Shown here: piece after piece, positions 25,224-33,169 of the stretch
How positions within the stretch are numbered: the first letter of the stretch is position 1
How the letters are laid out: each line of letters begins with the position of its first letter
NCBI GenBank assembly: GCA_000415185.1
Contig: KE351646.1
Span: 73,992 to 120,349, forward strand
From: Enterococcus faecalis 13-SD-W-01
Lineage (GTDB): Bacteria; Bacillota; Bacilli; Lactobacillales; Enterococcaceae
Direction of reading: 5' to 3'
Length of the DNA: 46,358 nucleotides
Translations under genes and position numbers: made by a program
Notes under the pieces: model-generated
What the model saw: only the letters and a program-made list of their open reading frames with translations
Database searches by the model: none
Told to the model about the DNA's origin: nothing

Positions 25224-28058
25224 GTGTTCAAATTTAAGAAAGGTATCAAAAAGCTTTTGACTGGTGCGACTATTATTGGGCAATTGGCGTTGTCGTCATT
25301 TTCTCCTATTCTCGCACATGCCAGTATTATATTTCCTGAAAAAGTGACAATTGAATATGACATGAACCAGCTTTATACTATGAGCGGGACTTTTGAAGAT
25401 GGTACCCCATTTCATACACGTTCTGCTCCTTTGTTCGCAACTTATGAAGGAAAAAAACAACCCGTTTTTTGTATTGAGCCTGGTGTGCCAATCGATAATT
25501 CTATAACTCCAGGTTATACATCAAATCCCTTGCCTGATTTTGCTAATAAAGCCCAAGCAAAATTTATCTCTGTATTATGGAAATATGTTGGAACGGATGC
25601 AGATACTCAACTAGTTGCACAGGCGATGATGTGGCAAGAAACGCATGGACTTAATATTACTACTATTGAACGACCAAATGGTACGATTTTATCAAATTAT
25701 CAGTCGATTAGAGATCAAATTAGCCGAGTTGTTAATGATTACCAGAAAAAACCTAGCTTCGATGGTCAAACAATAAAAGTGACTCTAGGAGAAACGATTA
25801 CGTTAACTGACACAAATAATTCTGAACTATCTCGTTTTGATGGTGCGTCAAGTAATAGCGCTAATGTTCAATGGTCAATTAGTGACAATAAGTTAACGAT
25901 CACTCCTACAGTTAGCTCTAATACAAGTGGACGATTAAGAGTGCTTAAAACAATGGATACAGGAACACCAGTTGCCTATAGATTGCAAGGTCAACAAACA
26001 GTTATGGCTGGGGCGATTGACGACCCTAATGGTTTTCAACTGAATATAGAAGTGGTAAAAACTGGTGAAGTAAAAATCAAAAAAATAGATAAAACGACAG
26101 GTGTCGCTGTTCCTAATACAGAGTTTAAGTTAGAATATGACGGAAAAACACAAAATGTTAAAACAGATGGAAATGGCGAAGCAGTTGTAAAAGATATTTT
26201 GCATGATACCAAAGTAAAAGTCACAGAAACCTTCGTACCTGCTCCGTACGTGTTAGACAAAAATAATACAAAAGAAATTGTCATTCAAGCCGGTAAGACA
26301 GCGAGTGTTGAATTTAAAAATGAAGTTGCCACAGGAAAAACATCGATCACGAAACAAGATGCTACAACAGAATCAAATGAACCTTTACATCCTTCTTATC
26401 CGATGATTGGCGCAAAATACGGTTTATTTAAAGAAGACGACACATTGTTAAAAGAGTTTACGCTTGATGAAACATTAACTGCTACGATGGATAAACTGGA
26501 ATTAGGAACGTACTATTGGTTAGAAACCGAAGCTCCTCCCGGATATACTTTGGATAAAACAAAACATTTCGTTGAATTAACTTATCAAGATCAATATACG
26601 CCAGTTGTTGTAAAAGATGCTGAAAGTACAGATGATGTTATTCGAATGGGATTAGATGGACAGAAATTGATTCAAAATGAAACAAACGAAATCTTCAAAA
26701 ATGATGTGGAGTTTACGCTGGAAAATCAACGAACAGGAGAAACTCACGTTGTTACGACTGCTACAGTTGATGGAAAGAGAGGCTATTTTAAGTTTTCAGA
26801 TATTGCTATCGATGATTATGTGTTGACTGAAACTAAAGGTGTTGAGGGTTATAAGAATATTGATCCACTTGAAATTACACACACCTATGATGCAGAGAAT
26901 AAACATTTTACGTTTACTGTAAAAGATCAAAAATCAGGAAATATTTTAAATCAAGAAATATTTACACAATTAGAATTATCACAAGGACAAAATGTTGATT
27001 TAGGTACCTATACTCTAAAAGATAAGGCAGAAATTCTTGAAGAACCTTATGTAGCTATCTCTAGTCAAGCTCATATAGGTGATGGCTATACGCAAGAATT
27101 TGTTTGGGGTGAAGAGATTCCTTTTTATGATGATGTTCGAATGGTTCATAAAAACATCTCAATGGAGACCGAACGAGCATTTGAAGCGATATTGGTTGCT
27201 ATAGCGCCGGATCAAACGGAAGAAGACGTTTGGAGTTCTGGAAAAATCGATTATAAAGTGACCGATTCAATTATGACTGAACGTGTTCTTTCAGATTATG
27301 ATTATCGAACAGATGAAAAAGGCACCAAGTATTATTTCAAAACAATTGGATACAACAAAATTTCAGAAGAATATGTGCAAGATACGGAACATAATATCTA
27401 TGGAATAGAAGTGACCCAAACTCTTACCCCAATTATAAAAGAAGCTTCTGTAGAAATCTCAAGTCAAGCCCATACAGGCGATGGCAAGACACAAGAATTT
27501 GTCTGGGGTGAAGAGGTTTCGTTTCATGATGATGTTCAAATTATTCATGAAAATATTCCGGTGGATACCGAACGGGCATTTGAAGCAGTACTGGTTGCTG
27601 TAGCGCCGGATCAAACAGAAAAAGACGTTTGGAGTTCTGGAAAAATCGATTATAAAGTGACTGATTCAATTATGACTGAACGTGTTCTTTCGGGTCATGA
27701 TTATCGAGAAGATGAAAAAGGAACGACCTACTATTTTAAAACGTTCGGATTCACTAAAGACAAAGAAAAGAATTATGTCCAAGATGCGGATCATAATTTG
27801 GACGGAAAAGAAAAAACACAAATGCTTATACCGATTATTGAAGAAGAACCTGAGGTACCTGTGGAACCCGAAGAACCAGAGAAGCCAGCTGAAAGCACAC
27901 CAGTAAAACCGCAAGAGAAAGTTCTTCCTCAAACAGGTTCAATAAGAACAAAAGGGTTAATAACTCTTGGTTCATTAATAATTGGTTGTGCTGGTGCCAT
28001 ACTGTATATACGTCATAAAAAATCAAAAATGATAAGAAAACAATCAGGAGACAATTAG
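25224..28058 (+). CDS. LPXTG-anchored thioester/Cna-B surface adhesin
   Basis: 944 aa, GTG start with GGAGG 9 nt upstream. Signal peptide 1-33 (cut after AHA). The N-terminal thioester (TQXA-type) domain has Cys83 in VFCIEPG and Gln133 in AQAMMW, predicted to form the Cys-Gln bond used for covalent host attachment. Three Cna-B/SpaA-like folds follow (about 285-370, 372-465, 490-580), with Lys/Glu motifs such as KIKKID, LETEAPPGY and LTETKGVEGY. Two 133-residue repeats (610-742 and 743-875) of the VaFE type come next, then a Glu/Pro stalk. LPQTG is at 901-905, followed by a hydrophobic helix and a basic tail. No sortase is in the window. It probably travels as ICE cargo; pilus assembly is not implied, as no backbone genes are present. 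Confidence 0.9.
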   Translation: MFKFKKGIKKLLTGATIIGQLALSSFSPILAHASIIFPEKVTIEYDMNQLYTMSGTFEDGTPFHTRSAPLFATYEGKKQPVFCIEPGVPIDNSITPGYTSNPLPDFANKAQAKFISVLWKYVGTDADTQLVAQAMMWQETHGLNITTIERPNGTILSNYQSIRDQISRVVNDYQKKPSFDGQTIKVTLGETITLTDTNNSELSRFDGASSNSANVQWSISDNKLTITPTVSSNTSGRLRVLKTMDTGTPVAYRLQGQQTVMAGAIDDPNGFQLNIEVVKTGEVKIKKIDKTTGVAVPNTEFKLEYDGKTQNVKTDGNGEAVVKDILHDTKVKVTETFVPAPYVLDKNNTKEIVIQAGKTASVEFKNEVATGKTSITKQDATTESNEPLHPSYPMIGAKYGLFKEDDTLLKEFTLDETLTATMDKLELGTYYWLETEAPPGYTLDKTKHFVELTYQDQYTPVVVKDAESTDDVIRMGLDGQKLIQNETNEIFKNDVEFTLENQRTGETHVVTTATVDGKRGYFKFSDIAIDDYVLTETKGVEGYKNIDPLEITHTYDAENKHFTFTVKDQKSGNILNQEIFTQLELSQGQNVDLGTYTLKDKAEILEEPYVAISSQAHIGDGYTQEFVWGEEIPFYDDVRMVHKNISMETERAFEAILVAIAPDQTEEDVWSSGKIDYKVTDSIMTERVLSDYDYRTDEKGTKYYFKTIGYNKISEEYVQDTEHNIYGIEVTQTLTPIIKEASVEISSQAHTGDGKTQEFVWGEEVSFHDDVQIIHENIPVDTERAFEAVLVAVAPDQTEKDVWSSGKIDYKVTDSIMTERVLSGHDYREDEKGTTYYFKTFGFTKDKEKNYVQDADHNLDGKEKTQMLIPIIEEEPEVPVEPEEPEKPAESTPVKPQEKVLPQTGSIRTKGLITLGSLIIGCAGAILYIRHKKSKMIRKQSGDN
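27051..27848 (+). repeat. Tandem 399-bp repeat in the adhesin (2 copies)
   Basis: Copy 1 at 27051-27449 and copy 2 at 27450-27848 encode homologous 133-aa modules beginning V-[AE]-I-S-S-Q-A-H. Long identical runs exist (for example VWSSGKIDYKVTDSIMTERV in both), but the ends differ, so this is an older duplication with possible gene conversion in the middle. Confidence 0.85.
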
Positions 28059-28069
28059 TCTTCTATTTT

Positions 28070-28108
28070 TTGCAGAAAAACAGTCATTAAGCGCTTGTTT
28101 TTCTGCAA
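28070..28108 (+). repeat. Perfect 13-bp inverted repeat after the adhesin gene
   Basis: TTGCAGAAAAACA (28070-28082) and TGTTTTTCTGCAA (28096-28108), 13-nt loop. No T-run follows, so it is not a standard terminator; it may stabilise or process the mRNA just upstream of the 28124 gene. Confidence 0.6.
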
Positions 28109-28123
28109 TGGAAAGGAAAACTT

Positions 28124-28366
28124 ATGGAAATGACTGTAATAGTTGTAGCAGAGGAAATTTTTTTTGCTGGTGGCGGCAGTGATTTAATTATGGAACGACC
28201 GATACACAGAGACAAGCAGTTTAAACTAGGTGGTCTGCTTCTTTACCGAGCAATTAATAGTGAACATGATGTTGTGGCAGAAGAACGTTATCGTATTGAT
28301 GAAATTCTACTAGTTGATGGGATAAAAAATACAATTACTCTACGGTTGCTTCCGTTGGATAGGTAA
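28124..28366 (+). CDS. Small element protein (80 aa)
   Basis: GGAAAGGA precedes ATG 28124. The protein has an early hydrophobic/beta stretch (TVIVVAEEIFFAGGG) and a beta-rich, charged remainder ending TLRLLPLDR. It resembles the short uncharacterised proteins at the left end of Tn916-like elements, but I cannot assign a family. Its last 32 nt overlap the opposite-strand gene 28335-28676. Confidence 0.55.
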   Translation: MEMTVIVVAEEIFFAGGGSDLIMERPIHRDKQFKLGGLLLYRAINSEHDVVAEERYRIDEILLVDGIKNTITLRLLPLDR

Positions 28367-28676
28367 ATGCCTCGAATAGTTCCGCTGATTTTTTACCAAG
28401 GCAAAGAACGTCTTCATGAATGGTCGTTACTTTTTTCGATTTACCAATAAATTCCGGATAGAAAGTTGGAGACTCCAGAAACCAATGATCATTAAAACCG
28501 TTGGAATAGCCACTTTTAAAGTCAATGTAAACATATTTATGTATATGAATGAAGACTTGATTAGAATCATAAGAAAAATAGGGTGTAACAGTGAATGTTC
28601 CATCTATCCAAGAATATTTATTTTTTAATGATTCGCAAATTTTTAGAAACTCTTGTTTTTGTTCATCCGTAATCAT
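28335..28676 (-). CDS. Unrecognised 113-aa protein on the opposite strand
   Basis: Start: ATG 28676 (MITDEQKQEFL) with AAAGGAG 9 nt upstream; the frame is open further but without a signal. Soluble, aromatic-rich (YFSYDSNQVFIHIHKYVYIDF), acidic C-terminus. No known motif. Good ribosome binding site and protein-like composition support it. It is oriented against the transfer operon and its tail overlaps the 28124 gene, so its mRNA would be antisense to that gene. It could be a cargo or immunity-type protein, but this is only a guess. Confidence 0.6.
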   Translation of the reverse strand: MITDEQKQEFLKICESLKNKYSWIDGTFTVTPYFSYDSNQVFIHIHKYVYIDFKSGYSNGFNDHWFLESPTFYPEFIGKSKKVTTIHEDVLCLGKKSAELFEAFTYPTEATVE

Positions 28677-28743
28677 AAAGAAAATACTCCTTTGGGACTT
28701 TTCTTTAAGTATATCAAATAAAACTGAAAGTAGGAATTTAACA

Positions 28744-29175
28744 ATGAAAATTATTATGAATGGAACATGTGTCAAAGAAAATTTAGGTGAAGTGATGTTA
28801 TTAGGAGTGACTACTCGTCATCCATATAACGAAACAACACGTGAATATAATGAGTCCGTTATTGAATCAGTGACGGTGAATCTAGCTTGTACGAATTTAG
28901 ATAACAGTATTACTGTTCAACTGGAAGAAAAAGAAATGCCTAATGTGAAAAATTGGGGAAAAGTTCGAGTGGTTGGATTAGTTTACTCCCCTTCTGCAAC
29001 TGCGAACTCTTTTGAGGATCGAAATACTGGAAAAAGTCGTTCATACGGAAGTATCAATGATCGCTTTACTGCTGTTCGTATTGAACCACTAACGCCAGCT
29101 GATAGACAAGCAGATGAAAATGGTCAAGTAATTGTCTCTCAAGAATCAAAAGAAAATAAGGATAACAAAAAATAA
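28744..29175 (+). CDS. DUF961 protein (Tn916 Orf22/23-like, YdcP-like)
   Basis: 143 aa. GELVLLG-like core (ENLGEVMLLGVTTRHPYN) followed by repeated beta strands and the segment NWGKVRVVGLVYSPSATANS match the DUF961 family, which opens the transfer operon in Tn916- and ICEBs1-type elements. The role is thought to be accessory to DNA processing/replication of the circular element; homologous YdcP-type helicase-processivity factors help PcrA unwind the element. Start: ATG 28744 with a modest ribosome binding site. A hairpin terminator follows at 29212. Confidence 0.85.
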   Translation: MKIIMNGTCVKENLGEVMLLGVTTRHPYNETTREYNESVIESVTVNLACTNLDNSITVQLEEKEMPNVKNWGKVRVVGLVYSPSATANSFEDRNTGKSRSYGSINDRFTAVRIEPLTPADRQADENGQVIVSQESKENKDNKK

Positions 29176-29211
29176 TTAACTTTAAAATGATTAATCGTAT
29201 CAATAGTAAGT

Positions 29212-29258
29212 TGACGCCTACTCTTTCCAATTGAAAGAATAGGTGTCATATTTTTTAT
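29212..29258 (+). terminator. Terminator/attenuator inside the transfer operon
   Basis: GACgCCTA..CTTTC pairs with GAAAG..TAGGtGTC, then ATATTTTTTATT. It lies between the DUF961 gene and the coupling protein gene and may limit read-through. Confidence 0.65.
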
Positions 29259-29279
29259 TAAAACTGCGAGGTGATTTTA

Positions 29280-29399
29280 TGTTTAGTTTTCACTTTATTG
29301 TTGTGAAAAAAGGAGGTTATTATGGAATACCGTCACTTTCGTGTGTGTTGCACAATAAGCTAATACATGCAGAAAATGTGCTGATATTAGGAAAGTAAA
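29280..29399 (+). CDS. Possible small ORF (39 aa) before the coupling protein
   Basis: GCGAGGTG precedes ATG 29280. Encodes MFSFHFIVVKKGGYYGIPSL and a further 19 residues ending VLILGK. It stops 17 nt before the coupling protein start. A second tiny frame (13 codons, MEYRHFRVCCTIS) with a perfect AGGAGG begins inside it at 29322. These may be translation-coupling or leader frames rather than functional proteins. No family recognised. Confidence 0.35.
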
Positions 29400-29416
29400 C
29401 GAAGGAGGTACTTTTT

Positions 29417-30886
29417 TTGAATTTCATTGACTGGCGCTATAAAGGGTTAAGAGTACGTACTTGGCATAAATATCTGATTTGGCGTGTTCTGTCTACCTGC
29501 TTTTTGGTTACCTTCTTTGCTTTATTTGTGATGATTTCATGGAAACAGGGATATTTTAAATTATTAACTGCGATCCCTTTTCACTTAGTCTTTCGAGCAC
29601 TTTTATTTAGTGTTGGTTATAGCTTAATTGCTGTAGGAGTATTCTTTCTATTACTGTTCCCTTTGTTTAAACGTTTCTTACTTCTTCAACGTTTATGCAA
29701 TATGATTTATTCCTCACGTTTTTATCTGCTTAACGATTTTGAAACGCTGAACATGATGAAAATTAATCAAAGACGAATGAAAAAGAATTTTATCTATTTC
29801 CCTAAATTCTATGCAAAATTAAGAGGAAAACAAGTACAAATTACTGTTCGTTTGGATGGTAGCCAATTTCACCAAACTGGAAAATTAAAGGAATTGTCTG
29901 GTGTTTTTGAAGATTTTTTAGCGATTGATTTAGTTGGATTAGGTCAAAAGAATGGCTATTTTACGTATACTTTTGAAGCTGAAAATATGAAAAATCGTCT
30001 TACCATTACTGATGTAGTGCCAAAAGATTATACGATTCCTTTGATGAAAGGTATTTCTTGGGCAATTGGAAAAGTACCACATGCCCTTATTTCAGGTGGT
30101 ACCGGTGGCGGAAAATCGTATTTTTTATTTGTTTTGTTACGTGCTTTTATTTTGATGGGCGCAGACATTCGGATCGGTGATCCCAAAAATAGTGACTTAG
30201 CGGACATGGCAAAGCATTTGCCTCATGTGTATACAGAAGCAAACGATATTACCAAAATGGTTGATAATGCAGTGGTAGAAATGAATAGTCGATATGCTGA
30301 ATTAAAAAAACGACCTGACTACAAAGCAGGACGAGACTTCACTTATTATAAACTGAAACCACTGATTATTGTCCTCGATGAATATGTCGCTTGGTTAACG
30401 AGTATCCAAGCGAAAAAAGACCGTGATGCAGTACTTAACTCATTAAGACAAATCATCTTAAAGGGTCGTCAGGTTGGTGTGATTGGTGTATTTGCAACGC
30501 AACGACCAGATGCACAGTTTTTAGTCGGTGATATTCGTGACCAATTAGGCTTACGTATCACATTAGGTGAAATGAGTGATGATGGCTATAAGATGGCGTT
30601 TGGAAAAACCGGACAAACGTTGATTAATAAAGACATTGTTGGGCGTGGGTATATTCAGATGACTGGTAGCTTCATGATAAAGGAGTTTTTTAGCCCTTTT
30701 GTGCCACAATCTTTTGACTTTATCGAAGAGCTCGGCAAGTTGTTGGTCGACGAACCGAACGCATTTGGAGCGAAGCGTACAAATGCTAGTTCGCGTTCAT
30801 CAGACCAACAAAATGAGCCGTTAGGCGAATATGAAGTACGAGAAATAATTTATGAGGAGAAGAATAGTTATGAGCGAAGCGAATAA
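29417..30886 (+). CDS. FtsK/SpoIIIE-type coupling ATPase (Tn916 Orf21-like)
   Basis: 489 aa, TTG start with AGGAGG 8 nt upstream. Two N-terminal helices (about 22-45 and 58-85) anchor it in the membrane. The motor domain has Walker A SGGTGGGKS (about 226-234), Walker B LIIVLDEY, and GRQVGVIGVFATQRPDA, a TcpA/VirD4-type signature. It links the relaxase-DNA complex to the secretion channel. The last 17 nt overlap the relaxase gene. Complete, so probably functional. Confidence 0.93.
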   Translation: MNFIDWRYKGLRVRTWHKYLIWRVLSTCFLVTFFALFVMISWKQGYFKLLTAIPFHLVFRALLFSVGYSLIAVGVFFLLLFPLFKRFLLLQRLCNMIYSSRFYLLNDFETLNMMKINQRRMKKNFIYFPKFYAKLRGKQVQITVRLDGSQFHQTGKLKELSGVFEDFLAIDLVGLGQKNGYFTYTFEAENMKNRLTITDVVPKDYTIPLMKGISWAIGKVPHALISGGTGGGKSYFLFVLLRAFILMGADIRIGDPKNSDLADMAKHLPHVYTEANDITKMVDNAVVEMNSRYAELKKRPDYKAGRDFTYYKLKPLIIVLDEYVAWLTSIQAKKDRDAVLNSLRQIILKGRQVGVIGVFATQRPDAQFLVGDIRDQLGLRITLGEMSDDGYKMAFGKTGQTLINKDIVGRGYIQMTGSFMIKEFFSPFVPQSFDFIEELGKLLVDEPNAFGAKRTNASSRSSDQQNEPLGEYEVREIIYEEKNSYERSE

Positions 30887-31976
30887 CACCCCCACTACTA
30901 ATAGGGGGGTTACGTGTACAAATGAAGACTTCCTCTTACGCTTTTTAATTGACTGGTGTCAAGTAACGATTAAGGACATGGACGTTCAAACGATCTGTAA
31001 TGAGCTATTGAATATTCCCTTTGAGCTGATGCGTGAGGATGAGCGTAAAGGAATAAAGGGATACCATGCTTCTTACTGTTATGACGATATTCGTCTTTTA
31101 GAAAGTAGTGGGAAAAATGCGGACAATGGCATTCAATTATTAATGTCTGGTTCTGGTTGTCGCAATTATGAAGTATTTTTAGAAGCAAACAACGAAACGT
31201 GGTTCGATTTCTTAGAGAGAGCGTTATTTTTTGGCGCGAATATCCCGCGTTTTGATTTAGCCATTGATGACAGAAAAACATACTTCAAAATTCCGACACT
31301 TAAGCGAATGGCAAAAAAAGGCTATACCGTGGGTTCTTTAAAAATCGGTTCTGGCAATGACTCCTTCGCTTTGAAAGATGGAGAAAATAAAGGCGAAACG
31401 CTGAACGTTGGCACGAGGTCAAGTAAGTTATTCATGGTATTTTATGAAAAAAACTATGAACAAGAACATAAGTTTAACCTTGAGGAAGAACTTCCTAAGT
31501 GGAATCGTTATGAAATACGATTCCGGCAAGAAAAAGCTGTGGCTGTTGTAAAAGAACTAGTTAAAACCCAACGGGTTGATAAAGTGGCTCTTTCGGTTTT
31601 GAATCAAGAAATACGGTTTGTCGTGCCTCCAGAAAATGGCACGGATTCAAATAAACGTCGCTGGGACGTTTGGCAACCTTGGGCGTGGTTTATGAAAGAT
31701 GTAAGCAAAATAAAATTATCTGTTGATCCACAAGAAAAATCTTTTGAGCAGTTGTTTTCTTGGCTTTATAAGTCTGTCGCGCCTTCTCTCTGGGTTTTAA
31801 GAGAATTAGATAGGCTTCATAATACCCAACAATTGAAATGGCTAATTGACCATGCGAATGTGACGGAAAAACATGGAAAAATGGTGGAAAATTATGAAAA
31901 ACAAGTGGAACGGTTAAAACTCAAGCCTCATAGAATTGAAAGTATGGAAAAAAACATACTCGAATATTATGAATAG
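30870..31976 (+). CDS. Relaxase / replication initiator (Tn916 Orf20, NicK-like)
   Basis: 368 aa. A Rep_trans (PF02486-type) protein: F-D-L-A-I-D-D near residue 130 provides acidic metal ligands, and MVFYEKNYEQ (Tyr about 190) holds the probable nicking tyrosine. It nicks oriT and starts rolling-circle transfer and replication of the excised element. Start: ATG 30870 with GAGGAG upstream, overlapping the coupling protein gene. The first codons contain the oriT-like repeat, as in ICEBs1 nicK. Full length for the family. Confidence 0.92.
   Translation: MSEANNTPTTNRGVTCTNEDFLLRFLIDWCQVTIKDMDVQTICNELLNIPFELMREDERKGIKGYHASYCYDDIRLLESSGKNADNGIQLLMSGSGCRNYEVFLEANNETWFDFLERALFFGANIPRFDLAIDDRKTYFKIPTLKRMAKKGYTVGSLKIGSGNDSFALKDGENKGETLNVGTRSSKLFMVFYEKNYEQEHKFNLEEELPKWNRYEIRFRQEKAVAVVKELVKTQRVDKVALSVLNQEIRFVVPPENGTDSNKRRWDVWQPWAWFMKDVSKIKLSVDPQEKSFEQLFSWLYKSVAPSLWVLRELDRLHNTQQLKWLIDHANVTEKHGKMVENYEKQVERLKLKPHRIESMEKNILEYYE
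30884..30914 (+). other. Candidate origin of transfer (oriT)
   Basis: ACCCCC (30888-30893) and GGGGGT (30905-30910) form an inverted repeat around an 11-nt AT-rich loop. The oriT of ICEBs1 and Tn916 share the same form (ACCCCC.. loop ..GGGGGGT) at the same place, at the orf21/orf20 boundary. The nick site would be in or beside the loop. Confidence 0.75.
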
Positions 31977-31987
31977 TAGGCGATATT

Positions 31988-32128
31988 ATGAGAGCAGACT
32001 TCACTTTATTACCTATCTTAATTGTGTCACTGTTTGGTTTTCTTATTTGTTTATCCTGTAAAGATTTTGCTGGCTGTATGTTTACTTTACTGTTTATTAT
32101 TTTGTCGCTACTTTCTTTTATTTTGTGA
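31988..32128 (+). CDS. Small hydrophobic protein (46 aa)
   Basis: ATG 31988 starts 11 nt after the relaxase stop. The frame encodes two hydrophobic stretches (TLLPILIVSLFGFLICLS and MFTLLFIILSLLSFIL) separated by CKDFAGC, hence a two-helix membrane peptide. Ribosome binding site is weak. It sits tightly between the relaxase and the 32144 gene, supporting a real but accessory operon member. Confidence 0.5.
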   Translation: MRADFTLLPILIVSLFGFLICLSCKDFAGCMFTLLFIILSLLSFIL

Positions 32129-32143
32129 AATGGAGGTTTTAAA

Positions 32144-32332
32144 GTGAATCATTGTAAATCATGTAATTGTGAAGTTCAGAGATGTCTTCATTTTCCCGAA
32201 GGGAAAAAGTGTTGTCCTGATTGTAACTGTAGTCTAATTGATAAAGGTATTGAAGAATATAATAATAGTATAAGTGATTTGTATAGTGCTAGTCCTGATG
32301 ATGAAAAATGGGGACCTGATTTCTTTAAATAA
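32144..32332 (+). CDS. Cysteine-rich small protein (62 aa)
   Basis: GTG start with GGAGG upstream. CKSCNC ... CLHFPEGKKCCPDCNC gives eight cysteines and one His in the first 30 residues, typical of a zinc-binding mini-domain; the acidic tail follows. No homologue recognised. It sits at the end of the left transfer gene block, before a bidirectional terminator. Confidence 0.6.
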   Translation: MNHCKSCNCEVQRCLHFPEGKKCCPDCNCSLIDKGIEEYNNSISDLYSASPDDEKWGPDFFK

Positions 32333-32363
32333 CACCTCACAGAAGGCTTTCTGTGAGGTGTTT
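32331..32363. terminator. Bidirectional intrinsic terminator
   Basis: AACACCTCACAGAA pairs with TTCTGTGAGGTGTT over a short loop. It separates the plus-strand block from the opposing DUF3560-like gene. Confidence 0.85.
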
Positions 32364-32366
32364 CGC

Positions 32367-33062
32367 TTATTTTAGTAATTCCCCTACCGCTTGTTTGTCT
32401 TCCTCGCTGTACGCTGGATATTGTGAAGAAATGAAGAATTCTCCGTTTTTGTCGAGTTCTAAAGCTACTTTTCTTAATCCTTTGACAAAATAGTAAATGG
32501 GTTTCTTTTTCCATTGTGTAACTGCTCCATTGTCAATTAGTGTCTGTGCTTTAGTGCTTACTGTTTTGTTCTGGTCTTTTTCTTGCATTTCTTCTAATGA
32601 AGCAATCTTTCTTTTTAGTTTTGTTATTTCTGCGCCGAATGTTTTCAATTTTCTGGCTGGTTTTGTTTTATTGAATGCTTTTGCTTCCTCGTTTTGTTTT
32701 TCTAGTTCGCTCAATTTGTTTTTAAAATAGTCTAAATTGTTCATGCTTGTTCTTGCTCCAACTGTTGCATAACTAGACTTACCAACAACATGTACATCTT
32801 TTAGTAGCTCGTTTTCTGTTTTGAAATCTTCAACCTTTTCTAACATGTCAATTCTGTTTTCTTGTTTTTCCTGTTCTTCTACTAGTCTGGTTGCTTTAGC
32901 GTAGTGGCGTTTAACATTTTTGTAAATGTCAGAACGTCCTATTATGTTCGGTTGTCCGAACGGTATCATAGCGTGCTCTTTTCTGATTGCTTGTGTTAAC
33001 TCTGTTTGTTCGTTTTTGATGCGCTCCATTTTTGCTCTTGCTTGTTCTAGTCTTGTTGTCAT
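32367..33062 (-). CDS. DUF3560-like coiled-coil protein
   Basis: 231 aa, soluble, highly charged. The IPFGQPNIIGRSDIYKN segment (about 33-49) matches the DUF3560 hallmark (PFGQP.. followed by charged helix). Two coiled-coil stretches (about 52-85 and 105-160) follow, with a C-terminal domain (about 180-231). DUF3560 proteins are common in mobile elements; function unknown. Only transfer-region gene on the minus strand besides 28335. It begins next to the large palindrome and is expressed away from it. Confidence 0.7.
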   Translation of the reverse strand: MTTRLEQARAKMERIKNEQTELTQAIRKEHAMIPFGQPNIIGRSDIYKNVKRHYAKATRLVEEQEKQENRIDMLEKVEDFKTENELLKDVHVVGKSSYATVGARTSMNNLDYFKNKLSELEKQNEEAKAFNKTKPARKLKTFGAEITKLKRKIASLEEMQEKDQNKTVSTKAQTLIDNGAVTQWKKKPIYYFVKGLRKVALELDKNGEFFISSQYPAYSEEDKQAVGELLK

Positions 33063-33169
33063 GTTTACCAGTCCTTTTCTTTTGTTTTTTTGGTTTTTGC
33101 CACAGCCATTTTTTTGAGGCGTTTTTCAGAGGCGGAAAAGGTTTTTAAAGAATTTCAATTTTTCCGTTC

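Noticed and set aside
28070-28108. 13-bp hairpin as a terminator of the adhesin gene
   Set aside because: No T-run follows on either strand; listed as an inverted repeat only.
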